From UBA7672 sp965279205 (lineage in GTDB: Bacteria; Pseudomonadota; Alphaproteobacteria; Caulobacterales; Hyphomonadaceae): a stretch of DNA of 64,000 bases. Position 1 is the stretch's first letter. Each line of letters opens with the position of its first letter. This document shows, piece after piece, positions 26,194 through 33,552 of this stretch. The position numbers and the translations under genes are program-made. The notes below the pieces were generated by a model, which saw nothing but the letters and a program-made list of their open reading frames with translations, ran no database searches and was not told where the DNA came from. The stretch spans positions 2,852,001 through 2,916,000 of the forward strand of contig OZ257144.1 of the NCBI GenBank assembly GCA_965279205.1. The letters are read 5' to 3'.

Positions 26194-26940
26194 CTACTCG
26201 ATCTCCCAGTCGATGTCGCCGCGCAGCTCCGGCGGCAGGTTGTTCAGCGCCAGGTGCAGCCGATCGCGGGTCGTGCTGCGGTGCAGGCGGAAGACGAACT
26301 CCACCCGATCCTTGGCCGTCGACTTGTGCTCGGAGATCAGCTTGCAGCGGTGGTCGGTCAGCACCGCACGATAGGCGTCGGCGCTTTCGTGCAGCCGCCC
26401 AGTCGGCAGCCGTTCGATCTTCACCCGGCAGGCCGGCGCCACGTCGAAGAAGAGGATCAGCAGGAACGCCAGGGCCGTGACAATCACCGCGAGGTGCGGC
26501 AGGCCGAGGCCGGCGACCAAACCCATCAGCGTCACCACGATCAGCCGCCCGTTGTCGCGCGTGGAGCCCGTATCGGTGCGGAAGCGGATCAGCCCACCGA
26601 TGCCGAACACCACCACGCCGATCACCATGCCGAACTCGAGCACGGCCACGCCAATCACCGCTCCGATGAAGGCGTACATGATGTAGACCTTGGGCATGTC
26701 CGCCTCGGTCAGGCGGTCGACCGTGCGCCGGCTTGTCGGGTGGAAGCCGATCACCGCGCCAAGAGCGATGGCCAGCACCAGGGCGCCGATTGACTCGGTC
26801 ATGAACTCGGTGTCGCGGAAACCTTCCCAGCCGACGGCGGCCAGTTTCTCGCTGCCCGCGTCGAACAGGCCTGCCTCCTGCGCCAGCGCCGCGTGCGGCG
26901 CAAGCAGCCACACCGCCAGCAAAGCCCAGACCACCCTCAT
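26194..26940 (-). CDS. DUF4956/MgtC-like inner-membrane protein
   Basis: 248 residues from the ATG at 26940; a TTG 36 bases upstream, overlapping the preceding gene, is less likely. Signal-like first helix (VVWALLAVWLLAPHAALAQ), then four or more helices. The signature VVVFGIGGLIRFRTDTGS followed by GRLIVVTLMGLVAGLG resembles the FG-x-SIIRFRT core of DUF4956 and the second half of MgtC. A ~90-residue soluble C-terminal domain (CRVKIERLPTG to DIDWEIE) follows. In other bacteria DUF4956 genes sit beside CotH-like kinases and VTC polyphosphate polymerases. Here a CotH-like gene lies 23 bases upstream in the same operon; no VTC gene is in the window. Confidence 0.65.
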   Translation of the reverse strand: MRVVWALLAVWLLAPHAALAQEAGLFDAGSEKLAAVGWEGFRDTEFMTESIGALVLAIALGAVIGFHPTSRRTVDRLTEADMPKVYIMYAFIGAVIGVAVLEFGMVIGVVVFGIGGLIRFRTDTGSTRDNGRLIVVTLMGLVAGLGLPHLAVIVTALAFLLILFFDVAPACRVKIERLPTGRLHESADAYRAVLTDHRCKLISEHKSTAKDRVEFVFRLHRSTTRDRLHLALNNLPPELRGDIDWEIE

Positions 26941-26963
26941 GCCACTTTTTTCCGATCCCTGTT

Positions 26964-28010
26964 TCAACCGATGCAACCCTTGAGCAGCTTTGCGAGCTCC
27001 TGCGGGTTGCCGATCTGGTCGAAGAAGCTGGCCAGATAGGCGCCGGCCTTCTTGCGCCTGCCCTCGTCAAGCTGCGGCGTCTGGTTGAGCACGCTCAGGA
27101 TTGCGGCCTTGTGTGCGATGAATTCCGCCGCGACGCCCGAGGCCTGCTCGTTGTGGCGACAGTAGCCGCGGAACTTCCGTATCCGCACGTTCGCCAGCTT
27201 CATGTTGTCCGGCGGCACGGCATAGGGCGCGTCGACCATGCCGGAGAAATCGAAGTCGTAGGGTGTCGGCGTCAGGTTGGTCTTCGCGCCCGTCGCCCCG
27301 AGGGGCCGAGAGTTGTGGCAGCAGTCCGTGCCGACCGGCCCGGCGGTCATGGCCCAGTCCAGATTCCCGATCATGTACTGGAAGAACGCAAAGCGCTCCG
27401 CGTCATGCGGATTGAGCTGGGTGCTCGCCAGCATGTCCTGGGTCTCCAGGTGCTTCAGGTCGTTGCGCTTGGCGACGTCGTCCACGTCTTCGATGAAAAA
27501 GCCCACCCGCGTCGTGATCGGGCGGCCGGCGTCGTCGACATAGTCGATCGTCGCCAGCCGGGCGCCGAAGCTCACCGGGGTCAGCAGGTTATACATGCGG
27601 TAGGCCGAGTACTCGAGCAGCACATACTGCTGGAAACTCGCCTGCGACTGGCAGTGCGTGACCAGCTTCAGGCGCTTCTGGCCCTTGAAAAGCGAAGTGG
27701 CCGGCGGCTTTGCGACGAATTCCACCCGCAGCGGCGGGAAGCTGCAGACATCGGCCTTGCGGCGCGTGATGCCGCGGGTCGAAAGCGTGATCGCCAGGGT
27801 TTCCGGCGCAGGCCCCTGCAGGGTCAGAGAGCCCGGCGCGGTCACATCGCCCCTGCGCGGCAGCTTGCCCACGGGACCCTTGATGGTCAGGTGGATCGGC
27901 TCGCTGGCGGCGAACAGCGGGTGCGGTTTGTCCGCCGCTGCGGGGCTGGCCGTTGCAAGCGTCAGCAGGGCGGCCGCCGCGAGCGCCGCAGGAAGGACCA
28001 TGCGTTTCAT
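26964..28010 (-). CDS. Exported CotH-like atypical protein kinase
   Basis: 348 residues from the ATG at 28010, preceded by AAAGGAGG; the ATG overlaps the upstream stop as ATGA. Signal peptide ends ASPAAADK. The pattern is CotH-like: FPPLRVEFVAK, FKGQKRLKLVTHC with a candidate nucleotide-binding Lys near 113-115, YVLLEYSAYRMYNLLTP, then GFFIEDVD, the loop GNLDW (Asp218) with HN at 232-233, and the metal-binding-like PTPYDFDFSG (Asp252, Asp254). CotH kinases phosphorylate spore-coat proteins in Bacillus and resemble Fam20-type secretory kinases; homologues outside spore-formers are poorly studied. It probably acts in the periplasm. The assignment is motif-based, by eye. Confidence 0.6.
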   Translation of the reverse strand: MKRMVLPAALAAAALLTLATASPAAADKPHPLFAASEPIHLTIKGPVGKLPRRGDVTAPGSLTLQGPAPETLAITLSTRGITRRKADVCSFPPLRVEFVAKPPATSLFKGQKRLKLVTHCQSQASFQQYVLLEYSAYRMYNLLTPVSFGARLATIDYVDDAGRPITTRVGFFIEDVDDVAKRNDLKHLETQDMLASTQLNPHDAERFAFFQYMIGNLDWAMTAGPVGTDCCHNSRPLGATGAKTNLTPTPYDFDFSGMVDAPYAVPPDNMKLANVRIRKFRGYCRHNEQASGVAAEFIAHKAAILSVLNQTPQLDEGRRKKAGAYLASFFDQIGNPQELAKLLKGCIG

Positions 28011-29122
28011 TTCGCCTCCTTTTTTGCCGGGTCTGGCCGCGCAACGACATGCGGCGAGACCGCTCCGTCGAGGATTTCCAGATAGGTGAGCTTGCCGCCG
28101 TAGGCCGAGGAGATGCCGGTGTCGATCCGAACCAGGCGGCCGCCCTCGAGTACCGCGATCCCTGACAGGATCGGCGTGTGGCCGATCACCATTCGCTTGG
28201 CGCCAAAGGCCGCCAGCACCTCGTCGAGCTGTTCGGCAACGCTTGGCGGCGGTAGCGTGGGCGGGGCTGGCGTGGAGGGCGCGGGCGTCTCGGAGGCTCC
28301 GGCGTCCGGCGCGGCCGGCGTCTCCGGCTCCCGCATCACGAGGCCGCGGTACCAGAGCGGCCCGGCTGGATCGTTGATGATCGCCTCCGGCGCCATGGCC
28401 TGGGCGGCGAGCGCGGCGGCCACCTGGCGGTTTATCTCGTCTGGGGTCACGTGGGCATAGGCCGGGCCGATCCCGCCGTGCAGAAAGAGGTTGCCGTCGA
28501 TCAGCGCCACGGCCGGATTGCCGACGACCCATCGGCCGATCCGGCCGGTCGGGCTCCAGGCCGCCTGATGTTCCAGAGCGCCGGGCGGCGTGGCCGCCAG
28601 CCACGCGGCCTTGATGGCCTCACTGGTCATCGCCGGGTCCTTCTGACGGAAGGCCGCCTCGAGCTGGGCCTTGTTGGCCTCATAGGTTTGCTGGCGCACA
28701 CTCTCTGAATTGCGGTCCGCGTAGGCGGCGAAGTCGGCGGCCGAGACGTAGCGCAGGTCGCCCGTCATGTTCATGGCTTCGTGGTTGCCCACCAGGGCCA
28801 CGACGCGGCCGTGTGCGCGCTCAGCTTCGCGCTGCAGCCGCATCAGGTCCTCGATGATCTTCAGCCCGTCCGGCCCCCGGTCGACCACGTCGCCGGTCTG
28901 CACGAGCACGGTCTTGCCTCCGGTCCAGCGACCTCGACTGTCCGTCAGGCCAGCCGCCTGGGCGATGGCGCGCCAGGCGGCGAAGTCGCCGTGCAGGTCG
29001 CCCACGGCGACAATGCGGTGACCGGTCGCGAGGCTCTGCGGCTCCGGCAAGGCACAGCCGGGCAGCGCCAACGCCAGTGCTGCCGCGAAAATCCCAAGCC
29101 GCACCAACAGCCGGCCCAACAT
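28007..29122 (-). CDS. Calcineurin-like (PPP-type) lipoprotein phosphatase
   Basis: 371 residues from the ATG at 29122, which has GGGGA five bases upstream; the ATG at 29152 is possible. Lipobox ALPGC (Cys23). Metal motifs GDLHGD at 41-46, GDVVDRG at 77-83 and GNHE at 112-115, later VIGHTP and RIDTGISSAYGGKLTYLEI, place it with bacterial PPP/Shewanella-like phosphatases. A Pro/Ala/Thr-rich insertion lies near 270-295. Di-metal Ser/Thr or Tyr phosphatase activity is expected, on the periplasmic side. It is the first gene of an operon with the CotH-like kinase (ATGA overlap) and the DUF4956-like protein. Confidence 0.85.
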   Translation of the reverse strand: MLGRLLVRLGIFAAALALALPGCALPEPQSLATGHRIVAVGDLHGDFAAWRAIAQAAGLTDSRGRWTGGKTVLVQTGDVVDRGPDGLKIIEDLMRLQREAERAHGRVVALVGNHEAMNMTGDLRYVSAADFAAYADRNSESVRQQTYEANKAQLEAAFRQKDPAMTSEAIKAAWLAATPPGALEHQAAWSPTGRIGRWVVGNPAVALIDGNLFLHGGIGPAYAHVTPDEINRQVAAALAAQAMAPEAIINDPAGPLWYRGLVMREPETPAAPDAGASETPAPSTPAPPTLPPPSVAEQLDEVLAAFGAKRMVIGHTPILSGIAVLEGGRLVRIDTGISSAYGGKLTYLEILDGAVSPHVVARPDPAKKEAK

Positions 29123-29279
29123 CTGGTTCCCCAAGCTTTGCCGATCGGACATGTTGACCCGTGCTATGTCAACGCCCCCCGTCAGAAAGCTGGAGATGGC
29201 GCTCGGCGACGAAATCGGCCATCAACTAGAAGGCGATTCAGCGCGGATGCGGATCATCTGGAGGGACGGCCGGGGCGAC

Positions 29280-29831
29280 ATGCAGAGGATCATGCTCATC
29301 CGCCATGCTGAAAAGCATCACGACGGCAGTCCCGACCGAAGCGTCGCGCCCGACGGATCCCACGAAAAGCACCACCTGACCGTCCGCGGCTGGCTTCGGG
29401 CGGGGGCCCTGGTTCGCTACTTCGCCCCCGCCGGCGGCTTGCCGGCCGGTTCGCCGATTTCCACGCCGGCGTCGATCTTCGCCTCGGCCGCCACCTCCAA
29501 GAGCCCCAGCCTGCGCGCGCAGCATACAGTCGAACCGCTCGCCGCCTTGCTCGGCATAGAGATCAACCGTGACTATGCCGACGGCGAGGAAAAGGCGCTC
29601 GCCCCGGCGGCCCTCGCCGCCAAGGGCCCGGTCCTGATCTGCTGGCACCACAGCCACCTGATCCGGCTGACGGTGAGCCTGGCCGGACCGGACGTGTCCT
29701 GCCCGCGAGACTGGCCCGACGACCGCTTTGACATCGTCTGGGTCCTCGACCGCGACGAGCCCGCGGCGCCCTGGCGCTTTTCCCAGGTCGCCCAGCAGCT
29801 CTTCGCCTACGACCGCCCCGAGCCCATCTAG
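29280..29831 (+). CDS. Histidine phosphatase superfamily protein
   Basis: 183 residues from the ATG at 29280 with GGGG four bases upstream; an in-frame opening back to 29151 overlaps the divergent gene. The catalytic RHAEK is at 8-12 (MQRIMLIRHAEKHH), and LTVRGWLRAGALVRYF follows as in SixA/phosphoglycerate-mutase-like enzymes. The second His appears in CWHHSHLIRL. It is cytoplasmic by sequence. Divergent from the PPP phosphatase/CotH-like/DUF4956 operon, sharing a short promoter region, so it may belong to the same phosphate-related module. Substrate unknown. Confidence 0.8.
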   Translation: MQRIMLIRHAEKHHDGSPDRSVAPDGSHEKHHLTVRGWLRAGALVRYFAPAGGLPAGSPISTPASIFASAATSKSPSLRAQHTVEPLAALLGIEINRDYADGEEKALAPAALAAKGPVLICWHHSHLIRLTVSLAGPDVSCPRDWPDDRFDIVWVLDRDEPAAPWRFSQVAQQLFAYDRPEPI

Positions 29832-30067
29832 CCGAGCCGTTCAGAACGGCGAGTCGACGAGTTCTTCTTGCGCGGCGCCAACGAGTTGGGCGCGTGGCAG
29901 CGACCGGTCGGCACGATAGTCCCGCGCCTCGTTTTCATAGCCGCGCCGGTGTCCGCTTTCGGCGAAAAGCGGCCGGTGGCGCTGGGAAGGGCGAGTGACT
30001 TGAAGTTGCCCTATTCGGACATTGACCGTTCCCGACAAGCGTCCGATTTTCACGCCTCACTGCCAAT

Positions 30068-30646
30068 TCATGGCGAGCGCATTATCAGGCCCAAGCCAGT
30101 GGAAGCTTTGAACTGTTCCTTAGACCCAGCCGACGTGAATGGATTGTGGAGCGGGTCGACATAGAGGTCGAACCAAAAGATGTCCGGTGTGACTCCAGTC
30201 GCCGCGAGCCAGACCGAGGGCCCGTCAACGTGGACCGCCTGAGGCGTCCAACTTTGTGCGACGCCTATGATGTAGCCCGATATTGCTTCGCCGACTCCGT
30301 TCCAGCGCGGGCATACCGCACTTGCGATGGATGCATTTGCACGCTGGACCGCCTCAAAGCGGGCTTCGCTGGCACCAATCTCCAGAATATTGGTGAATAC
30401 TCGCACGAGCCGGAATTGGTCGCCCGAGAAGATCAGCGTTCCGCCAATTGGGCCACGCGAAAAGCGCACGCCAACTGAGCCTGCCGATCCCGCAATTTCC
30501 AGGACCCGCCACTCGTCGGAACGACTATCGTCTCCGGCCAGGCCGATTGCCTCGATCTGCCGAACGATTTCTTGCGCATCCGACTTTGAACGACCGCAAA
30601 CCGACGAGCCTATGTCGTACTCAGATAGACGCCATGCGTCACTCAT
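30068..30646 (-). CDS. Hypothetical protein, 192 residues
   Basis: I do not recognise this family. It is soluble, mixed alpha/beta, with no signal peptide: MSDAWRLSEYDIGSS, then FSRGPIGGTLIFSGDQFRLV and a Trp/Phe-rich C-terminus (PDIFWFDLYVDPLHNPFTS). Codon choice is coding-like but GC is lower than in flanking operons, suggesting a recent or accessory gene. The 29832-30067 gap before it holds nothing I can call. Confidence 0.5.
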   Translation of the reverse strand: MSDAWRLSEYDIGSSVCGRSKSDAQEIVRQIEAIGLAGDDSRSDEWRVLEIAGSAGSVGVRFSRGPIGGTLIFSGDQFRLVRVFTNILEIGASEARFEAVQRANASIASAVCPRWNGVGEAISGYIIGVAQSWTPQAVHVDGPSVWLAATGVTPDIFWFDLYVDPLHNPFTSAGSKEQFKASTGLGLIMRSP

Positions 30647-30699
30647 TAACGAAGCGTTGTCTTCACCAGCCTACGTTGCCAGCCAGCAGGGAGGCCGGC

Positions 30700-30900
30700 A
30701 TGGACACAACCAGGCTGGATACCGAGATCGAAAATCGCAGAGCCTCCATCGTCAGGGTCGAACGGACGATTGCTGACATTGAGCTAACCGCCAATCATAG
30801 CGTTCATACCGACAGGGCCGTCTTCCTCCTGCGTCAGACACTTAGGGGCGAGAAGGCAGTTTTTGCCAAGCTAGAGAAGTATCGCGCCGATTTGATTTAG
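30700..30900 (+). CDS. Small charged helical protein, 66 residues
   Basis: ATG at 30700 with GGAGG five bases upstream, an excellent ribosome site. The product (MDTTRLDTEIENRRAS onward) is rich in Arg, Glu, Leu and Ile with alternating charge, probably a single long helix or coiled coil, with no Cys and no membrane segment. No family recognised. It is divergent from the 192-residue hypothetical. Confidence 0.6.
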   Translation: MDTTRLDTEIENRRASIVRVERTIADIELTANHSVHTDRAVFLLRQTLRGEKAVFAKLEKYRADLI

Positions 30901-30932
30901 CTGGACGCCCGTGGCGTCCGCTTCGTGGTCGA

Positions 30933-31403
30933 CTAGATGGCATCCCGCCCCTGGGTGCCGAATGGCGCATATTCAAAGACGGCAGCCTCCGACACGCCAA
31001 AGCTGGTAATCGTCGCGAGGCGCTTGATCGCCGGGCTACGGCTGGCAGCATCGCGGACTTGGCCTGCCGTCATGCTGAGCGCCGCCATGACCTGCTCGGC
31101 GGAGCGCTGGCCCTTGTCTCCCGGTTTGCGTTGGAGACGCAGGTAAGTCTCCATCCGTTCGCTACGCTTGCGGCCCACCACCTCGCGAACTAGCCAACCG
31201 AGACCGCCCACAACGATGGCGAGCGCCGCGACCCAGGCAGCAGTCCAGTTGTCGAGTGGCATCTCCACCTCCGGCTCCACTGCGGGAGCGTCTGCGGAAG
31301 CTGTAACATGGTCCTCGACGGATGTACGAATGACCACTTCCGGCGATTTCCTGCCCTCCGCGTCCAGCGTCACGAGAAGCGCGCTCTGGCCCATAACCGC
31401 CAT
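30933..31403 (-). CDS. Hypothetical membrane-anchored protein, 156 residues
   Basis: An N-terminal acidic/variable segment (to ~47) is followed by one membrane helix (WTAAWVAALAIVVGGLGWLV, ~53-72), a basic stop-transfer (GRKRSERMETYLR) and a cytoplasmic helical region (SAEQVMAALSMTAGQVRDA). No catalytic motif; family unknown. Its start at 31403 has no strong ribosome site; ATG at 31394 is an alternative. Convergent with the 66-residue gene. Confidence 0.45.
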   Translation of the reverse strand: MAVMGQSALLVTLDAEGRKSPEVVIRTSVEDHVTASADAPAVEPEVEMPLDNWTAAWVAALAIVVGGLGWLVREVVGRKRSERMETYLRLQRKPGDKGQRSAEQVMAALSMTAGQVRDAASRSPAIKRLATITSFGVSEAAVFEYAPFGTQGRDAI

Positions 31404-31443
31404 TGAGACTCGACAGGGCTCGATGCGCCTTCGCGACGTTTCT

Positions 31444-32574
31444 CTAGACCCTGTTGCTGCCTCGGCCGCTGCGTCGGTGCGTTAGAGAGTGCTCACCCCG
31501 GGTCAACACTTGGGCCTCCCAGGCTTTTGTTCTGGAGCGTGGAGCGTTCGGAAGACTATGCCGAGGCGCCGCCAAGAGTTTTGCGCGATAGGCGCGAGGT
31601 GGCATTCCGAACCAACGGCGAGCGCTGCGCGAGAAGGTTGATGAATCGGCGTAGCTCAGTGTGTAGGCGATGTGCGAGAGAGACACGCTTGGCTGTGCTA
31701 GCAGGTCCTCTGCGAGTTCCTTTCGAACATCGTCCTTGATCTGTTCAAAGGTGGTTTCCTCGGCATTGAGGCGCCGCTGCAATGTTCGCTCATGCACGCC
31801 GAGCGCCAGGGCTGCTTGCTCCGAGGAACAGTCGCCATTCGATAGTAGTCCGCGAACAAGGCCTGCCACCCGAAGTGAAAAGGCAACTCCACGCGGGGTT
31901 CCAAGCGATTGCAGATACATCTCTGTAAGTGCGCGAAGATCAGTGTTTCGCCCCGGCTGCGGGGCATCAAGGATCGCGCGTTCGACCACGATGCCGAGGG
32001 CTTTCTCGCCAAAAGTCGGCGTAAGGCCCAGCGTTCGTCGATAGACGTCGATAGGCGAGATCTGCTGGTTGCGGAAGCGAGCCTCGGCAGGGCGATACTT
32101 CGCACCGCATAGCCCACGCAGCGCCGCGTGAATGACTCCCACGCCCCGCTCCAGATACTGGCTCGCCGACTGGTGTGTCCGGCTTTGCAACTCCATGCTC
32201 ACCAAATCACAAGTTGTTCCTGGAACCGGTGTGATCATCGCCGTGAGCGCCGGATTGTGGATATGGAGGTATCGACCGACGACTTCCCACCCCTCACGGC
32301 CTGACGTTGCATTGCTCGCTGCGATCGTCAAAGCACCTAGCATTGAGATGCTGGTCCGCGTCCCCGAGAGCAGGCCGAAATCCGGCCGACCCAAACGCGT
32401 TGCGGCGATCTCGATCGAGTCCACAAGCGAGCGAAGCGGCAAGTAGCGGTCTGGCATCACCAGGGCGCTCTCATCTACGCGCGCTGCTGCGAGGATCTCT
32501 CCGGGATCGCCGCCAAGTTCCTCGACGATTTCTCGAAAACCCTTCCAGGCCTCGGCGCGGACAATTTCCCTCAT
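31444..32574 (-). CDS. AraC-family transcriptional regulator (OruR/ArgR-like)
   Basis: 376 residues from the ATG at 32574 (AAGG 9 bases upstream); a further in-frame start upstream is less likely. Residues ~20-200 match the arabinose-binding-type N-terminal domain of OruR/ArgR-like regulators (FGLLSGTRTSISMLGALTIAASNA). The C-terminal AraC HTH lies near 265-345: ALALGVHERTLQRRLN for the first HTH and SLSHIAYTLSYADSSTFSRSARRWFGMPPRAYR for the second. Related regulators control amino-acid or lipid catabolism. Target genes are not evident; it is divergent from the receiver protein at 32722. Confidence 0.88.
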   Translation of the reverse strand: MREIVRAEAWKGFREIVEELGGDPGEILAAARVDESALVMPDRYLPLRSLVDSIEIAATRLGRPDFGLLSGTRTSISMLGALTIAASNATSGREGWEVVGRYLHIHNPALTAMITPVPGTTCDLVSMELQSRTHQSASQYLERGVGVIHAALRGLCGAKYRPAEARFRNQQISPIDVYRRTLGLTPTFGEKALGIVVERAILDAPQPGRNTDLRALTEMYLQSLGTPRGVAFSLRVAGLVRGLLSNGDCSSEQAALALGVHERTLQRRLNAEETTFEQIKDDVRKELAEDLLAQPSVSLSHIAYTLSYADSSTFSRSARRWFGMPPRAYRAKLLAAPRHSLPNAPRSRTKAWEAQVLTRGEHSLTHRRSGRGSNRV

Positions 32575-32721
32575 GCAGAGCCTTTGATGGATCGGCGCAC
32601 AGTGGCCGAATGTCGGCAAATGCTAAATAACTGTCGGGACCTGGAAAGTCGAGCGCGGCCAGGCGCTGTATTCTGACCGCTATCAGAGGCTTCAAGCGAG
32701 CCAACGAAAGCGAAGCATCTC

Positions 32722-33159
32722 ATGTCCCTGTCGTTCGGACATTCTACGGAAGCAGCCAAGGCGCCATGCGTTCTCATTGTCGATGAGTCGGCCGGTCAGC
32801 GCGCCGCTCTGCACAAACTGCTCGCCGGGATCGGTTGCGAATGCTCGGAAGCAGCCAACGGCATCGATGCTTTCGAATGCATCATGCGCGGCAAGGTCGA
32901 CTTACTCATCACCGAACTCGACTTGCCGGGCATGAGCGGCGTTCAATTGTTGGCAGCCATCGGGCTCCTGCGGCGGGTTAATCGCCCGCGCGTCATCGTC
33001 CTTTCCGCGCGGATTGAGCCCGGTCTCGTGGATCGAATACCCGAACTTAGAATTGCCTCCGCGTTGCTGGCGAAGCCGGTCGATCTCCTCAAATTCGGTG
33101 ACGCCGCTGCTTCGGAACTCGGGGCTATTCTTGGAGCATTTGAAAATGCCGTGCACTGA
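32722..33159 (+). CDS. Single-domain receiver with Glu in place of the phospho-accepting Asp
   Basis: 145 residues. Receiver fold: VLIVDES with Asp21/Glu22, ITELDLPGMSG, VIVLSAR with the conserved Ser95 and LAKPVD with Lys118. In canonical receivers the Asp four residues before the Pro of this motif is phosphorylated; here it is Glu65 (E-L-D-L-P). The domain is probably either phosphorylation-independent or locked in an active-like state (inference). No output domain. It overlaps the next gene by 14 bases, suggesting translational coupling. Confidence 0.8.
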   Translation: MSLSFGHSTEAAKAPCVLIVDESAGQRAALHKLLAGIGCECSEAANGIDAFECIMRGKVDLLITELDLPGMSGVQLLAAIGLLRRVNRPRVIVLSARIEPGLVDRIPELRIASALLAKPVDLLKFGDAAASELGAILGAFENAVH

Positions 33160-33472
33160 CGGAGCGTTGCCCGAACGCTGCGAGATTGCCGCCCACACAG
33201 GCAATGCCGTCGCGGGGGCTAAGATGGAACTGCTCGAATTGTTTTTTGCGCAACAAGCGCTGCAGCTGTCGGCCGTTGCCGAAATGATGCTGACCGACCC
33301 AGGTCGCATCCGTATCATCGACGGTAATATAGAGGTGCCTCCCCGGCCAGCGGCGCCGGGAGCCGTAACGATCGATGCGAGTGAATGGCTCACGCTCTAT
33401 CAGATCCAGACGTTGCTCAATGAATGGCGCGCTGCTCAGTCTCTCCTGGAACCCGACGCAAAAGCTGCGTGA
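33146..33472 (+). CDS. Hypothetical protein coupled to the receiver gene
   Basis: 108 residues from the ATG at 33146, with GGAG nine bases upstream, inside the 3' end of the receiver gene. An alternative ATG at 33224 would give an 82-residue product (MELLELFFAQQALQLSAVAE). It is soluble and helical in the middle, then a Pro-rich turn and SEWLTLYQIQTLLNEWRAAQ. No family recognised. The overlap suggests a partner of the Glu-receiver protein. Confidence 0.5.
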   Translation: MPCTDGALPERCEIAAHTGNAVAGAKMELLELFFAQQALQLSAVAEMMLTDPGRIRIIDGNIEVPPRPAAPGAVTIDASEWLTLYQIQTLLNEWRAAQSLLEPDAKAA

Positions 33473-33552
33473 CGTAAGGCGACGATGGGCGTTCTCGTTT
33501 CATCAAGGAACGGCAACGGCGACTTTCGGCGAATGCCGGCCGGACCTGGCGG

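Noticed and set aside
28011..28604. N-terminal extension of the CotH-like gene
   Set aside because: The open frame extends 594 bases upstream but is Arg/Pro-rich shadow of the phosphatase gene; the ATG at 28010 has a strong ribosome site and signal peptide.
29868..30164. 98-codon plus-strand frame
   Set aside because: No ribosome site; overlaps the 192-residue hypothetical on the other strand, and composition is not coding-like.
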